The translations under genes were made by a program, and so were the position numbers. This document shows positions 1-7,163 of a stretch of 64,000 nt of DNA, one piece after another; the stretch's first letter is position 1, and each line of letters opens with the position of its first letter. The DNA lies in contig NZ_BCXH01000020.1 in NCBI RefSeq assembly GCF_001895005.1, positions 50,887 to 114,886 of the forward strand. The letters run 5' to 3'. The DNA is from Rhodococcus yunnanensis NBRC 103083 (GTDB lineage Bacteria; Actinomycetota; Actinomycetes; Mycobacteriales; Mycobacteriaceae). The notes beneath the pieces were generated by a model. It did no database searches. It was not told where the DNA came from and saw only the letters and a list, made by a program, of their open reading frames with translations.

Positions 1-882
1 GTGACCGAGCTCGACGGCGCGACCGGATCACGCACGGCGCAGCGGACCTCGGATGCCGACAACGAGATCCGCACGAGCGACGACGGCACGTATGTCACCT
101 CGCGAGGTGATACGCGTATGGAGCTGTGGCGCTCCGATCTCGTTCGCACCCTCGAGTACGGTCGCGTGGATGCACCGGTCAACCCTGGCAGTCAGCCGAG
201 GTCGGGGTGCACGTTGCTCTCCTCTGCTTCCAACAGCTCACGCGTCGCTGTCCTCGAGCAGTGTCCCGGCGAAGGCGCCGCACGCCTGACAACGCTGAAT
301 CCGGCACCGAAAGACTCACAGCAACCCGAGGTCTACGGCTCGTCCGTCGTTGCCGCTCTCGAAGGCCCAGCCGGAACCATCAGCGGTGCAACCGTTCTCG
401 TCGCATCGGGTGATCGTGTGGCCCTAACGATTCCTGCCTCCGGAGCATCGCCTGCGCGCATCGGGATCTACGACGGTAACGCAGAACCAGTGGCGGAGTT
501 CGACATTCCCCAGCAAGCAGTGGGCACCGATCCATTTCCCGATTCGCAACCCATCGTCAAAGCCGCATCGGTGTTCAGTTGGTGGACGGGAGCGGGAACT
601 GTCGCATTGCGCCTGGACAATCTTGCACCCACATGGTCGTTTCCTGGCGCGCTCGGACCGGGAGCAGTCATGGCCGGACGCCTGTTGATCCCGGTACCGG
701 GCGGAATCGCCGTCGTCGATGCTGCGACAGGCACGGTGGACCACACCATCGCGGTCGACCGATCCGGGTACACCGGCCCCGTCGGAACGGCCGTGGTCGG
801 TGACGTCGTCGTCGAGCAACGCGGCGACAGCATCGTCGCGCTGTCCTCGAATCAGGCTCCGACGCCCTCGGCAGGCGAATAG
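1..882 (+). CDS. Rv3212-like protein, C-terminal part (cut by window edge)
   Basis: The reading frame is open from the first base and ends at 880-882, giving 293 residues. Family members of the Rv3212 type (alanine/valine-rich, membrane-anchored) are longer, near 400 residues, so the N-terminus with its expected membrane anchor probably lies upstream of the window. The visible part is soluble, rich in Gly, Ala, Val and Asp, and has short repeating beta-type segments with a VVDAATG turn near residue 240, which suggests a beta-propeller or PQQ-like fold. The position next to a convergent ParA-like gene matches the Rv3212-Rv3213c order. The last 31 bp overlap that gene tail to tail. The molecular function is unknown. 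Confidence 0.7.
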   Translation: MTELDGATGSRTAQRTSDADNEIRTSDDGTYVTSRGDTRMELWRSDLVRTLEYGRVDAPVNPGSQPRSGCTLLSSASNSSRVAVLEQCPGEGAARLTTLNPAPKDSQQPEVYGSSVVAALEGPAGTISGATVLVASGDRVALTIPASGASPARIGIYDGNAEPVAEFDIPQQAVGTDPFPDSQPIVKAASVFSWWTGAGTVALRLDNLAPTWSFPGALGPGAVMAGRLLIPVPGGIAVVDAATGTVDHTIAVDRSGYTGPVGTAVVGDVVVEQRGDSIVALSSNQAPTPSAGE

Positions 883-1658
883 GTCTTCACGGCCGACCCA
901 TCGTTCCAGTGGGCCAACAGATTGACTGCGAGGTCCCGATATGCCTTCGCTCCCTTGCTCTTTCGTCCCGACAGCACTGTTGCACCCGATGCGGTCGCCT
1001 CGGCGAATCGGACGGTCCGCGGAATGGGCGGATCGAGAACGGGCAACTGATAACGATCGGACACATCGGCGAGTACGTCGCGACTGTGCGTGGTTCGGGC
1101 GTCGAACAACGTCGGCAAGGCTCCGAGCAATGCAAGATCCGGGTTCGTGATCTGCTGGACCTCGGATACGGTCCGGAGCAACTGCCCGACGCCACGGTGC
1201 GCAAGAGTCTCACATTGAAGTGGCACGAGCACGGACTGTGCAGCAGTCAATCCGTTCAGTGTGAGCACTCCCAGCGAAGGCGGGCAATCGATGATAACGA
1301 CGTCGAAGTCGCCTGTCACCGAAGCCAGCGCGCGCTTGAGTGCGTACTCGCGCCCGGGCCGCATCAACAACAGCGCCTCGGCACCGGCAAGGTCGATGGT
1401 CGCCGGTAGAAGAACGATGCCCTCTTCAGTTTCGACGAGAACGTCGGCGACACCGATGTCACCGGTGAGGACGTCGTGGACCGACTTCTCCAGCTTGTCC
1501 GGGTTCTGGCCGAGCGAGAACGTCAGACATCCCTGGGGATCGAGGTCGACCACGAGAACTCGCTGATCCAGCTCGTGCAGTGCAGCCGCAAGTGAAGCCA
1601 CTGTCGTGGTTTTTGCGACGCCACCCTTCTGATTGGCAACCGCCAGTACTGTCGTCAC
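852..1658 (-). CDS. ParA/Soj-family ATPase (Rv3213c-like)
   Basis: 268-residue deviant Walker ATPase. The N-terminus carries the ParA/MinD signature KGGVAKTTT (about residues 11-19), followed by DLDPQG, and IIDCPPSLG gives the Walker B region. The family forms ATP-dependent dimers that position DNA or protein cargo. This copy is not next to a parB gene, so it is probably not the chromosomal partition ParA; Rv3213c-type proteins are usually called Soj-related. The GTG at 1658 was chosen because it gives the family N-terminus (M-TTVLAVANQKGG) and has AAGGA upstream. The 3' end overlaps the preceding convergent gene by 31 bp. Confidence 0.85.
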   Translation of the reverse strand: MTTVLAVANQKGGVAKTTTVASLAAALHELDQRVLVVDLDPQGCLTFSLGQNPDKLEKSVHDVLTGDIGVADVLVETEEGIVLLPATIDLAGAEALLLMRPGREYALKRALASVTGDFDVVIIDCPPSLGVLTLNGLTAAQSVLVPLQCETLAHRGVGQLLRTVSEVQQITNPDLALLGALPTLFDARTTHSRDVLADVSDRYQLPVLDPPIPRTVRFAEATASGATVLSGRKSKGAKAYRDLAVNLLAHWNDGSAVKTYSPAEGVGA

Positions 1659-1706
1659 AGCCCTGATCCTTGCGCACATCGACGTTCAGAGCCAGGCGAA
1701 CAAGGC

Positions 1707-1743
1707 TGTGGGCGCGTCGGACTCTGCGTCCGACGCGCCCACA
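1707..1743 (-). terminator. Perfect 16-bp hairpin downstream of the MFS gene
   Basis: TGTGGGCGCGTCGGAC (1707-1722) pairs perfectly with 1728-1743 around a 5-base loop. It lies just after the stop of the minus-strand transporter gene and before the ParA-like gene. There is no clear U-tract on either side, so it is a stem-only terminator candidate. Confidence 0.65.
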
Positions 1744-1766
1744 CGTGCCCGAAGTGACTACCGAGC

Positions 1767-3245
1767 TCAGTGCAACATGACCTTGTCGACGGGTGCGACT
1801 CCCTCTGCAGGCGTGACCTTCTTACGCGGCAGGAAGAAGGCAGGCACGAATGTCAGCACGATCAGGACGAGAGCGACCATGAAGGTGGTTCCGAAGGCGT
1901 CGGCCGAGATGTCCAGCGCGTCCGTGGGTGACGTGGCTCCGACAGCGTTCCGGAGCTGATTCGTCAACACCACGGACATGACTGCCGTCCCGATCGATCC
2001 CGCGGTCTGCTGCACGATGTTCATCAGCGTCGAGCCCCGTGCGACGTTGTGGTCGGTCAGAGTCTGCAGCGCCGCGGTCATGAGCGGCATCATCGTCGCA
2101 CCGAGACCCATGCCCATCACGAACAGGCCTCCCAACAGAATCCAGTACGACGTACCCGCCCCGACCTGCGTGAACACCGCCATTCCTGCGGCAATCGCGG
2201 TGAGGCCGGTCAGGACGATCTTTCCCGGCCCGATGCGGTCCGCGAGTGTGCCCGCGATCGGCATCGTCAACATCGCGCCGAGGCCCTGAGGAGCGAGCAG
2301 CAACCCGGCGGCAAGCGTGGTCTCGCCTCGGATCTGGAGGAAGTAGCTCGGGAACAGCAGTCCTGCACCCATGAACGCCACCATGAACAGCGTCGTGGTG
2401 ATGACCGCGACGGACAACGCCCTGTTCTTGAACAGCCGCAGGTCGATCAGCGGATGCGCGGTACGAAGCGCGTGGAAGACGAACGCGACGATCAGCGCAG
2501 CGCCGACGATCGCAGGTACGAGGACACGCGCGGCCGCGACCGTTCCAGTTTCGGGGATCGAGGACACACCGAACAGGAACAGCGCGAGGCCTGGAGAGAG
2601 CATCAACATGCCGACGAAGTCGAAGGATTCGGCAGATGTCGGTTCGTCTTTCGGGAAGATCACGATGGCGGCCACGAGGGCGACAGCACCGATGGGCACG
2701 TTGATCAGGAAAATCCAATGCCAGCTGGCCGCCTCGATCAGCCAGCCTCCGAGTATCGGGCCACTGATCGGTCCGAGCAGCATCGGAACACCGAGAACTG
2801 CCATCACGCGGCCGATCCTCTCGGGTCCTGCTGCACGCGTCATGATCGTCATACCCAGCGGCATCAGCATGCCGCCACCGAGCCCCTGCAGCACACGGAA
2901 CGCGATCAACGTGGTGATGTCCCACGCGAAACTACAGAGCACCGATCCGAGAACGAACAGGATCAAAGCAGTGATGTACAGCCGTTTGGTTCCGAACCGA
3001 TCCGCCGCCCATCCGGTCAACGGAATGACAGTGGCGAGCGCGAGTGTGTAACCGGTCATCGTCCATGCGACGGTGGCGTACGTCGCATCGAAAACCTCCA
3101 TGAACGTCGGCAGCGCAACACTGACGACAGTGACATCGAGGATGGACATGATGGCGCCGAGCACGACGACGCCCGCAACCTTCAAGACCGCGGAGTCGAG
3201 CTTGTCCGGCGTACCGGTGGGCGGTGACGCTCCTGGCTGGGTCAT
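1767..3245 (-). CDS. MFS transporter, DHA2 (EmrB/QacA) drug:H+ antiporter family
   Basis: 492 residues with about 14 hydrophobic segments, as in the DHA2 family that exports drugs and other amphipathic compounds by proton antiport. Visible motifs are LDVTVVSVALP in TM1, the motif-A loop GWAADRFGTKRLY between TM2 and TM3, and a motif-C-like GPISGPILGG in TM5. The ATG at 3245 has AGGGA upstream; a longer frame exists but adds a hydrophilic stretch without a ribosome site. It has no counterpart at this place in M. tuberculosis, so it is an insertion between the parA-like and gpm2 genes. The substrate cannot be read from sequence. Confidence 0.85.
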   Translation of the reverse strand: MTQPGASPPTGTPDKLDSAVLKVAGVVVLGAIMSILDVTVVSVALPTFMEVFDATYATVAWTMTGYTLALATVIPLTGWAADRFGTKRLYITALILFVLGSVLCSFAWDITTLIAFRVLQGLGGGMLMPLGMTIMTRAAGPERIGRVMAVLGVPMLLGPISGPILGGWLIEAASWHWIFLINVPIGAVALVAAIVIFPKDEPTSAESFDFVGMLMLSPGLALFLFGVSSIPETGTVAAARVLVPAIVGAALIVAFVFHALRTAHPLIDLRLFKNRALSVAVITTTLFMVAFMGAGLLFPSYFLQIRGETTLAAGLLLAPQGLGAMLTMPIAGTLADRIGPGKIVLTGLTAIAAGMAVFTQVGAGTSYWILLGGLFVMGMGLGATMMPLMTAALQTLTDHNVARGSTLMNIVQQTAGSIGTAVMSVVLTNQLRNAVGATSPTDALDISADAFGTTFMVALVLIVLTFVPAFFLPRKKVTPAEGVAPVDKVMLH

Positions 3246-3467
3246 GGGCACGTTCCCTTCGAGATCGGTTGGCGGAACACTCCGGTCCGGCGGATCCACG
3301 CATCGACGCGCGAGGAGAGGAGCTGTCGAGACTTCATCGTCGCGGAAGGGTCCGACAAGAAACCGCGAGTGGACGCGAATCCTGCAACGACGAGTGCGCC
3401 GTACAGAGCAAGTGCGCGGTACGAATCAACGCGTACCAGTATCCCTGTTCCGCACCGCTCACTCAAT

Positions 3468-3488
3468 CGGATTTCGAAACGGAATCCG
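3468..3488. promoter_or_regulatory. Inverted repeat CGGATT-N9-AATCCG in the MFS/gpm2 intergenic region
   Basis: The 282-bp gap between the divergent MFS and gpm2 genes contains this 6-bp dyad with a 9-base spacer, about 40 bases before gpm2. It could be an operator for either gene. No regulator gene is adjacent. I see nothing else distinctive in the gap except the gpm2 -10 box. Confidence 0.3.
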
Positions 3489-3514
3489 GCAGAAGGCTGT
3501 GAGACCGAACACGG

Positions 3515-3520
3515 CAGGAT
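3515..3520 (+). promoter_or_regulatory. Possible -10 box (CAGGAT) of gpm2
   Basis: CAGGAT ends 7 bases before the ATG at 3528. This spacing recurs before many genes in the window and would give a leaderless transcript. No ribosome-binding site is visible between it and the start. Confidence 0.35.
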
Positions 3521-3527
3521 GGGCACC

Positions 3528-4160
3528 ATGAGTGCAGCAGCCCCCGAAGGCACAGGACGCGTCGTACTACTGCGCCATGGCGAGACCGAGTGGGCGAGAA
3601 CAGGCCGTCACACCGGCACCACCGACGTTTCGCTCACTGCCGTGGGCGAAGAGCAGGCGGTCGCGGCAGGTGAACTGGTCGGAGAACTGAACCTGCGGAA
3701 CCCACTGGTACTGAGCAGCCCTCGGCTTCGAGCACAGCGAACCGCGCACCTGGCGGGCCTGACGGTCGACCGCGAGTGGGACGCTCTCGCCGAGTGGGAC
3801 TATGGCGACTACGAGGGTCTCACTTCGCGCGAGATCCAACAGACGGTGCCGCACTGGACGGTGTGGACGCATCCGTGCCCGAACGGCGAGACCGTGGACG
3901 AGATCGGAGCGCGCGCTGATCTGGCGCTGTCGGTCGCACTGGCAGCTCTGCCCGAACAGGACGTGGTGTTGGTGGGCCACGGGCACTTCTCACGCGCCTT
4001 GCTCACCCGCTGGATTCAGCTTCCGGTAGCCGAAGGCAAGCGATTCGCGATGTCTCCGGCAGCGTATTCGGTTCTCGGATTCGAACATTCGTATCGACAG
4101 ATTTCGGTGCACAACATCCACCCCTCGGTCCGAACCGGACAAAGGAAGGTCGCCCCGTGA
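3528..4160 (+). CDS. gpm2: Histidine phosphatase / phosphoglycerate mutase-like enzyme (Rv3214-type)
   Basis: 210 residues of the histidine phosphatase superfamily. The catalytic RHG motif is in VVLLRHGETEWAR (around residues 15-28), the acid/base region is in DYGDYEG, and the second catalytic His is in VGHGHFSRALL. M. tuberculosis Rv3214 is named gpm2 but was characterised as a broad acid phosphatase, so phosphatase activity is more likely than true mutase activity. The ATG at 3528 fits the family start and has a -10-like CAGGAT 7 bases upstream. The stop overlaps the next start (GTGA), so it is translationally coupled to the interrupted acetyltransferase gene. Confidence 0.85.
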   Translation: MSAAAPEGTGRVVLLRHGETEWARTGRHTGTTDVSLTAVGEEQAVAAGELVGELNLRNPLVLSSPRLRAQRTAHLAGLTVDREWDALAEWDYGDYEGLTSREIQQTVPHWTVWTHPCPNGETVDEIGARADLALSVALAALPEQDVVLVGHGHFSRALLTRWIQLPVAEGKRFAMSPAAYSVLGFEHSYRQISVHNIHPSVRTGQRKVAP

Positions 4161-4353
4161 TCCGGCGAGCGCTCGACAATGACGTCGACGCGATCACCTC
4201 GCTCGTGTACGAGCTGGCCGAGTACGAGAAGGCCTCGGACTCGTGCACCGTCCAACCCGCTCAGATCCGGTCGGCGCTGTTCGGCGCCAACCCGTCGGTG
4301 TTCGCCCACGTCGCAGAATCGGACGGCGTCGTCGTCGGTGTTGCGTTGTGGTT
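4157..4353 (+). pseudogene. GNAT N-acetyltransferase, 5' fragment (interrupted by the element)
   Basis: First 66 codons of a GNAT acetyltransferase (begins MIRRALDNDVDAITSLVYEL, with GVALW as the beta-4 region). The similarity stops at the GGTT core at 4350-4353. The frame runs on into the element as unrelated sequence until 4783. Joined to 11211-11493 it gives exactly 160 codons including the stop, the normal size of the diamine acetyltransferase-like family (Rv3216 relative). The start is a GTG overlapping the gpm2 stop by 4 bp. The acetyl-CoA-binding motif is in the detached 3' part, so this fragment should be inactive. Confidence 0.9.
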
Positions 4354-4376
4354 GGACAGTGCACTATTGGGACCGA
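4330..4376. other. attL (host-left / element-left junction)
   Basis: Host acetyltransferase sequence up to GCGTTGTG joins element sequence GGACAGTGCACTATTGGGAC after the shared GGTT at 4350-4353. The boundary is placed where the acetyltransferase frame stops matching and is supported by the frame-exact fit with the right junction. Confidence 0.8.
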
Positions 4377-4409
4377 AGGTAACCGCGCCTCGCGACCCCA
4401 GGAGAACTC

Positions 4410-4766
4410 ATGATCACCATCGGAAGCCCCGCTGCCACACTCAAGTTCGGATCTGTCAGTGTGGAAACGGAAAGGATCGAGAACGACACCGCGACACTAT
4501 TCGCCAGTGTCGCCTCACACGTTATCGATCCGGCGGACCTCGCACACCCGTACATCGTTCAGTTCGTCGGCACCCGCGACGATGCCGCGCAACAGTCAGA
4601 GGACGTTCAGATAATAATCTCGAGAAACGGACAACCAGTGTCGAGTTTCCCAAGCCACCTCGCTTCAAGAATTGGTCTGGCGATCATCGAGCAGGGTGTG
4701 CAGGGGGAGTTGTTCGCGGACCCGCACATGGTCGACAACGAACAGTTGGACGCGTTCCGACGCTGA
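4410..4766 (+). CDS. Unrecognised 118-residue protein at the left end of the element
   Basis: The ATG has a good ribosome site (AGGAG, 4400-4404). The product is acidic, with no signal peptide, no membrane segment and no family I recognise. The first half looks beta-rich (PAATLKFGSVSVETERIEN) and the second half ends in an amphipathic helix (SRIGLAIIEQGVQGELF). It starts about 57 bp inside attL and points the same way as gpm2 and the broken acetyltransferase gene, so it may be transcribed from the host promoter as well as its own. Two hairpins follow it. The end-of-element position is typical of cargo genes, but no function can be assigned. Confidence 0.7.
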   Translation: MITIGSPAATLKFGSVSVETERIENDTATLFASVASHVIDPADLAHPYIVQFVGTRDDAAQQSEDVQIIISRNGQPVSSFPSHLASRIGLAIIEQGVQGELFADPHMVDNEQLDAFRR

Positions 4767-4781
4767 CCTCTCCGATCGACT

Positions 4782-4817
4782 AACGGCCCTCGGTCCTCAG
4801 CGGATCGGGGGCCGTTT
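4782..4817 (+). terminator. Hairpin terminator after the 118-residue gene
   Basis: AACGGCCCTCGGTCC pairs with GGATCGGGGGCCGTT around a short loop with two mismatched positions, followed by T-rich bases. It lies 16 bp after the stop and would end transcripts entering from gpm2. Confidence 0.6.
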
Positions 4818-4871
4818 GCGCATACACGCCCATACGGTTATTGTCAATGCGACGGCAGAGGTCTGCCACCG

Positions 4872-4903
4872 GCCCCACAACCATCCACGGTTGCGGGGCT
4901 TTT
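4872..4903 (+). terminator. Second hairpin with T-run, just before the small HTH gene
   Basis: GCCCCACAACC pairs with GGTTGCGGGGC (one mismatch) and is followed by TTTT. It lies only about 20 bp before the GTG of the next gene and its GGGAGGG ribosome site, so it may be a terminator of upstream reading or an attenuator in the leader. Confidence 0.5.
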
Positions 4904-4925
4904 CTCGTCCCCTGGGAGGGTTGCC

Positions 4926-5108
4926 GTGCACGTCGACACCGAATTTGAGTCAATCACCTCCTGCGCGGCCCGAACCGGCATCTCCGCAGGCATTCTGTAC
5001 CGTCACATCCGCGACGGGCGATTAACCCCGTATACGTTCTCGAACACCACAATTCGCCGACTACGGGTTGCAGATGTCGACGCACTGTTTGTCGCTGAAC
5101 CGGCCTAA
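4926..5108 (+). CDS. Small helix-turn-helix DNA-binding protein (excisionase-like)
   Basis: 60 residues. The central part (ARTGISAGILYRHIRDGRL, about residues 15-33) fits the winged-helix MerR/Xis fold in which the first helix pair selects a site and a short wing follows. Proteins of this size and kind in integrative elements act as recombination directionality factors or as transcription regulators. GGGAGGG sits 5 bases before the GTG, and a TTG at 4921 in another phase is too close to the site. A terminator-like hairpin immediately upstream could make expression conditional. It is one of two HTH proteins in the element, so which one, if either, is the excisionase cannot be decided here. Confidence 0.6.
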   Translation: MHVDTEFESITSCAARTGISAGILYRHIRDGRLTPYTFSNTTIRRLRVADVDALFVAEPA

Positions 5109-5259
5109 ATAGGCCCCCTGAAATCTTCCCCCCTGCGTTGGCTCTGAGGTCCGTAGGCAGGGAACGCTCACCTGGCCCGCTCGCTCACGTGGACGCCTGG
5201 CGGTCACCACGACAGCCCTGGGGCCGGGTGAGCACCAACAACTTCATACGGAGGAAACC

Positions 5260-5451
5260 ATGCCGGTCGATGACGCATACGACGCTGACCCCGAATCTAC
5301 GGAGCATGAGGACTATCTTCAACGCCTCGTTGACCTACGGGCATCCCAGTTTGCGCGCGAACAGCCAATTGACCGACACCTGCCGGCCTCGGGGCAGGCC
5401 CGCGGCGCTAACACAGCATTCCCGACGCGATACGTCAGGCCAACTAAATGA
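5260..5451 (+). CDS. Unrecognised 63-residue protein, first gene of a coupled operon
   Basis: Has a very good ribosome site (GGAGGAAACC) directly before the ATG. The acidic N-terminal half has a run of Asp and Glu; the second half is Arg-rich and Pro-containing. There is no known domain, signal or membrane segment. The stop overlaps the next start as ATGA, the first of three such couplings (5448, 5651, 6190), so the four genes should be made together in fixed proportion. The 151 bp before it has no clear promoter. Confidence 0.65.
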   Translation: MPVDDAYDADPESTEHEDYLQRLVDLRASQFAREQPIDRHLPASGQARGANTAFPTRYVRPTK

Positions 5452-5654
5452 ACTTGGATGACATCACGGTCGAGAACTCCGCATCGGTGCCGTACGTCTC
5501 CCCGAGCGCCCGCGCACGCGAGGCTACCGCAGCATCGAACCCGCACGTCATAAACCGTGACGCCCACCTCGACAGGCTCGCCGACCAGCAGGCCGACGCC
5601 GAAGCCGAAGAACGAGCCATAGACGAGATCCGCCAACAGAAGGAAATTCCATGA
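5448..5654 (+). CDS. Unrecognised 68-residue protein, second gene of the operon
   Basis: Starts within the stop of the preceding gene (ATGA) and ends in the start of the next by the same 4-bp overlap. The product is small and charged. The last third (DQQADAEAEERAIDEIRQQK) is a likely alpha-helix or coiled coil. The N-terminal part contains VPYVSPSARAREATAASNPH and could be flexible. No family is recognised. Pairing with the helical 180-residue neighbour is plausible because both carry long Ala/Glu/Arg helices, but that is inference. Confidence 0.6.
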   Translation: MNLDDITVENSASVPYVSPSARAREATAASNPHVINRDAHLDRLADQQADAEAEERAIDEIRQQKEIP

Positions 5655-6193
5655 CAGCCACACCAACCGCCTCAGAACGGCTGACCGCTCTCGAGAACGC
5701 TGCCCGCGCCGGAGAACACGTAGAAGCCGCTGCACTCGCCGAAGCACGCCAGCAGGCCGACGCCGAAACGACCATCGCAGACCTCACCGAGCAGGGGCAG
5801 ACCGAACGGCGAATTGCAGCCCAACGAGCCATGGCACTGACGGCACGCGAAGATGCAAAAGCTCAGGTACGGGCTGGTATCGCCGATTCCGAGGAACGCG
5901 CTGCCAGCGCCCAGCGGAAAGCCGGATACGCCCTCCTCGCATTGAACGAGGCGAGCGAGGCATACGCCGCCGACCTCCTCGAATACCGCCGCATCCTCTC
6001 CGAGAGCGGACTCGATTCCTGGGACAATTGGAACAACCCCGAAACCCCGCCGGCCAGTGACACGTTCGACCCTTCGGTCTACTCGCCTTCATCCACTCTC
6101 GGCGTCCATGTCGACGGTCGCTACTTCGAACCCGTGTCCTTCGAGGAGCGCATCAAGGCAGTCACCATCGACGTCAAGGATGCCCTGAAATGA
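5651..6193 (+). CDS. Helical 180-residue protein with N-terminal coiled coil, third gene of the operon
   Basis: Residues about 5-115 are almost entirely Ala, Glu, Arg, Gln and Leu with heptad-like spacing, which predicts a long coiled coil (for example AARAGEHVEAAALAEARQQA). Residues 120-180 are different: Trp-, Pro- and Ser-rich (DSWDNWNNPETPPASDTF), ending in a short folded segment. There are no Cys residues, membrane segments or catalytic motifs. The size and coiled coil recall phage scaffolding or tape-like accessory proteins, but no sequence signature supports that. It is translationally coupled on both sides. Function unknown. Confidence 0.65.
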   Translation: MTATPTASERLTALENAARAGEHVEAAALAEARQQADAETTIADLTEQGQTERRIAAQRAMALTAREDAKAQVRAGIADSEERAASAQRKAGYALLALNEASEAYAADLLEYRRILSESGLDSWDNWNNPETPPASDTFDPSVYSPSSTLGVHVDGRYFEPVSFEERIKAVTIDVKDALK

Positions 6194-6525
6194 ACTCCGA
6201 CAACGAGATTCGCGCGCACCAGACCGCGCAAAAGAACTTCACGCACGCCACCTTCGAGGTCAAGCAGGCATTCGTCCAGGCTACGGGTGACATCTCGAAC
6301 CCGCTGAAGCGATCCGCCTACCGAGCTGCCCGCGATACGCACGAGACCGCCCGCCTTGCACTCCTCGAAGCGCAGAAGCACGTCACCGTGCTCGGTGGTG
6401 CCATCAACCCGCCACCGTTCGGCTCAGCAGGGCCAGCCATCACTGACACTGTACGACGCGCACGAGCAGGAGAAGCGGCGCGCTACGACGCCGACAAAGC
6501 ACTGCACGACGCCCTCGAAAACTGA
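6190..6525 (+). CDS. Unrecognised 111-residue protein, last gene of the operon
   Basis: Starts in the stop of the coiled-coil gene (ATGA). It is basic at the N-terminus and helix-rich (FTHATFEVKQAFVQATGDIS), with a central Ala/Arg helix, a Gly/Pro loop (GGAINPPPFGSAG) and a final Ala/Asp-rich helix. No domain is recognised. It is the end of the plus-strand module: a 10-bp inverted repeat follows, and the next gene (resolvase) runs the other way. The four-gene set is the most likely cargo of the element. Confidence 0.62.
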   Translation: MNSDNEIRAHQTAQKNFTHATFEVKQAFVQATGDISNPLKRSAYRAARDTHETARLALLEAQKHVTVLGGAINPPPFGSAGPAITDTVRRARAGEAARYDADKALHDALEN

Positions 6526-6560
6526 CACGCCGACCAGGAGCGAATAAGTCACTCCCGGTT

Positions 6561-6592
6561 GACGTAGGTACGGTGCGGATCATACCTACGTC
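6561..6592. terminator. Inverted repeat with 10-bp perfect arms between convergent genes
   Basis: GACGTAGGTA (6561-6570) and TACCTACGTC (6583-6592) with a 12-base spacer. The right arm covers the resolvase stop codon. It could be a bidirectional terminator for the operon and the resolvase gene; lacking a T-run, it could instead be a protein-binding site. Confidence 0.45.
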
Positions 6593-7155
6593 GCGAGGTA
6601 GCGATAGATGGTTGCACGGGAGCATCCGAGCACCTTACCGACCTCCCCAGCGCTCATCCCCTGGTCGCGTAGCTCTCGCGCCCGTACGGCGTCGGACTTA
6701 GCGAGCTTCCGCGGCCTGCCGGTGTGCTGGCCTCGCGCCGCTGCTGCCTCACGTGCTGACGAAGCACGCTCAGCCTTGAGGTCGACCTCAAACTCCGCAA
6801 GCATTGCGAACATCCCGATCATGAGCCGTCCCGTCGCAGTGGATGGGTCGAGTGTCCCCTGCGCGATGGACTGAACAACGATGCCGGCGTCGGTTAGCTC
6901 GGTGACGGTCGTGATTACTTCGAGGGTGGATCGCCCTAGTCGGTCGAGGTTGTCTACGAGCAGTGTGTCGCCGGGGCGCAAGTAGTCGCGGCATGCTGCC
7001 CACTGGGGGCGATCCATTGTGCGGCCAGTGACTTTGTCTGCGAAGACTTTCTGTGCGCCTGCGGCACCGAGCGCGTCGGTCTGCCTGTCCAGGTTCTGCC
7101 GCGTTGTGCTCACGCGGGCGTAGCCGACAAGCGAGGATGCGGGTGCGTTGGTCAT
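6586..7155 (-). CDS. Small serine recombinase (resolvase/invertase family)
   Basis: 189 residues, the normal size of Tn3-type resolvases. The catalytic domain begins YARVSTTRQNLDRQ, with the active Ser near residue 14. DNLDRLGRS and the GRLMIGMFAMLAEFE helix E region follow, and the C-terminal HTH (SAGEVGKVLGCSRATIYRYL) ends the protein. It differs in size from the element integrase, so it is a second, separate recombinase. Likely roles are resolving multimers of a circular form or inverting a segment. The dyads upstream at 7164-7296 look like binding subsites. The ATG at 7155 fits the family N-terminus but has no strong ribosome site. Confidence 0.88.
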   Translation of the reverse strand: MTNAPASSLVGYARVSTTRQNLDRQTDALGAAGAQKVFADKVTGRTMDRPQWAACRDYLRPGDTLLVDNLDRLGRSTLEVITTVTELTDAGIVVQSIAQGTLDPSTATGRLMIGMFAMLAEFEVDLKAERASSAREAAAARGQHTGRPRKLAKSDAVRARELRDQGMSAGEVGKVLGCSRATIYRYLAT

Positions 7156-7163
7156 TGCAGAAT

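Noticed and set aside
4157..4783. 208-codon frame running from the acetyltransferase start into the element
   Set aside because: After codon 66 the sequence is Arg/His-rich and is a shifted reading of the real 118-residue gene; it is an insertion artefact, not a fusion protein.
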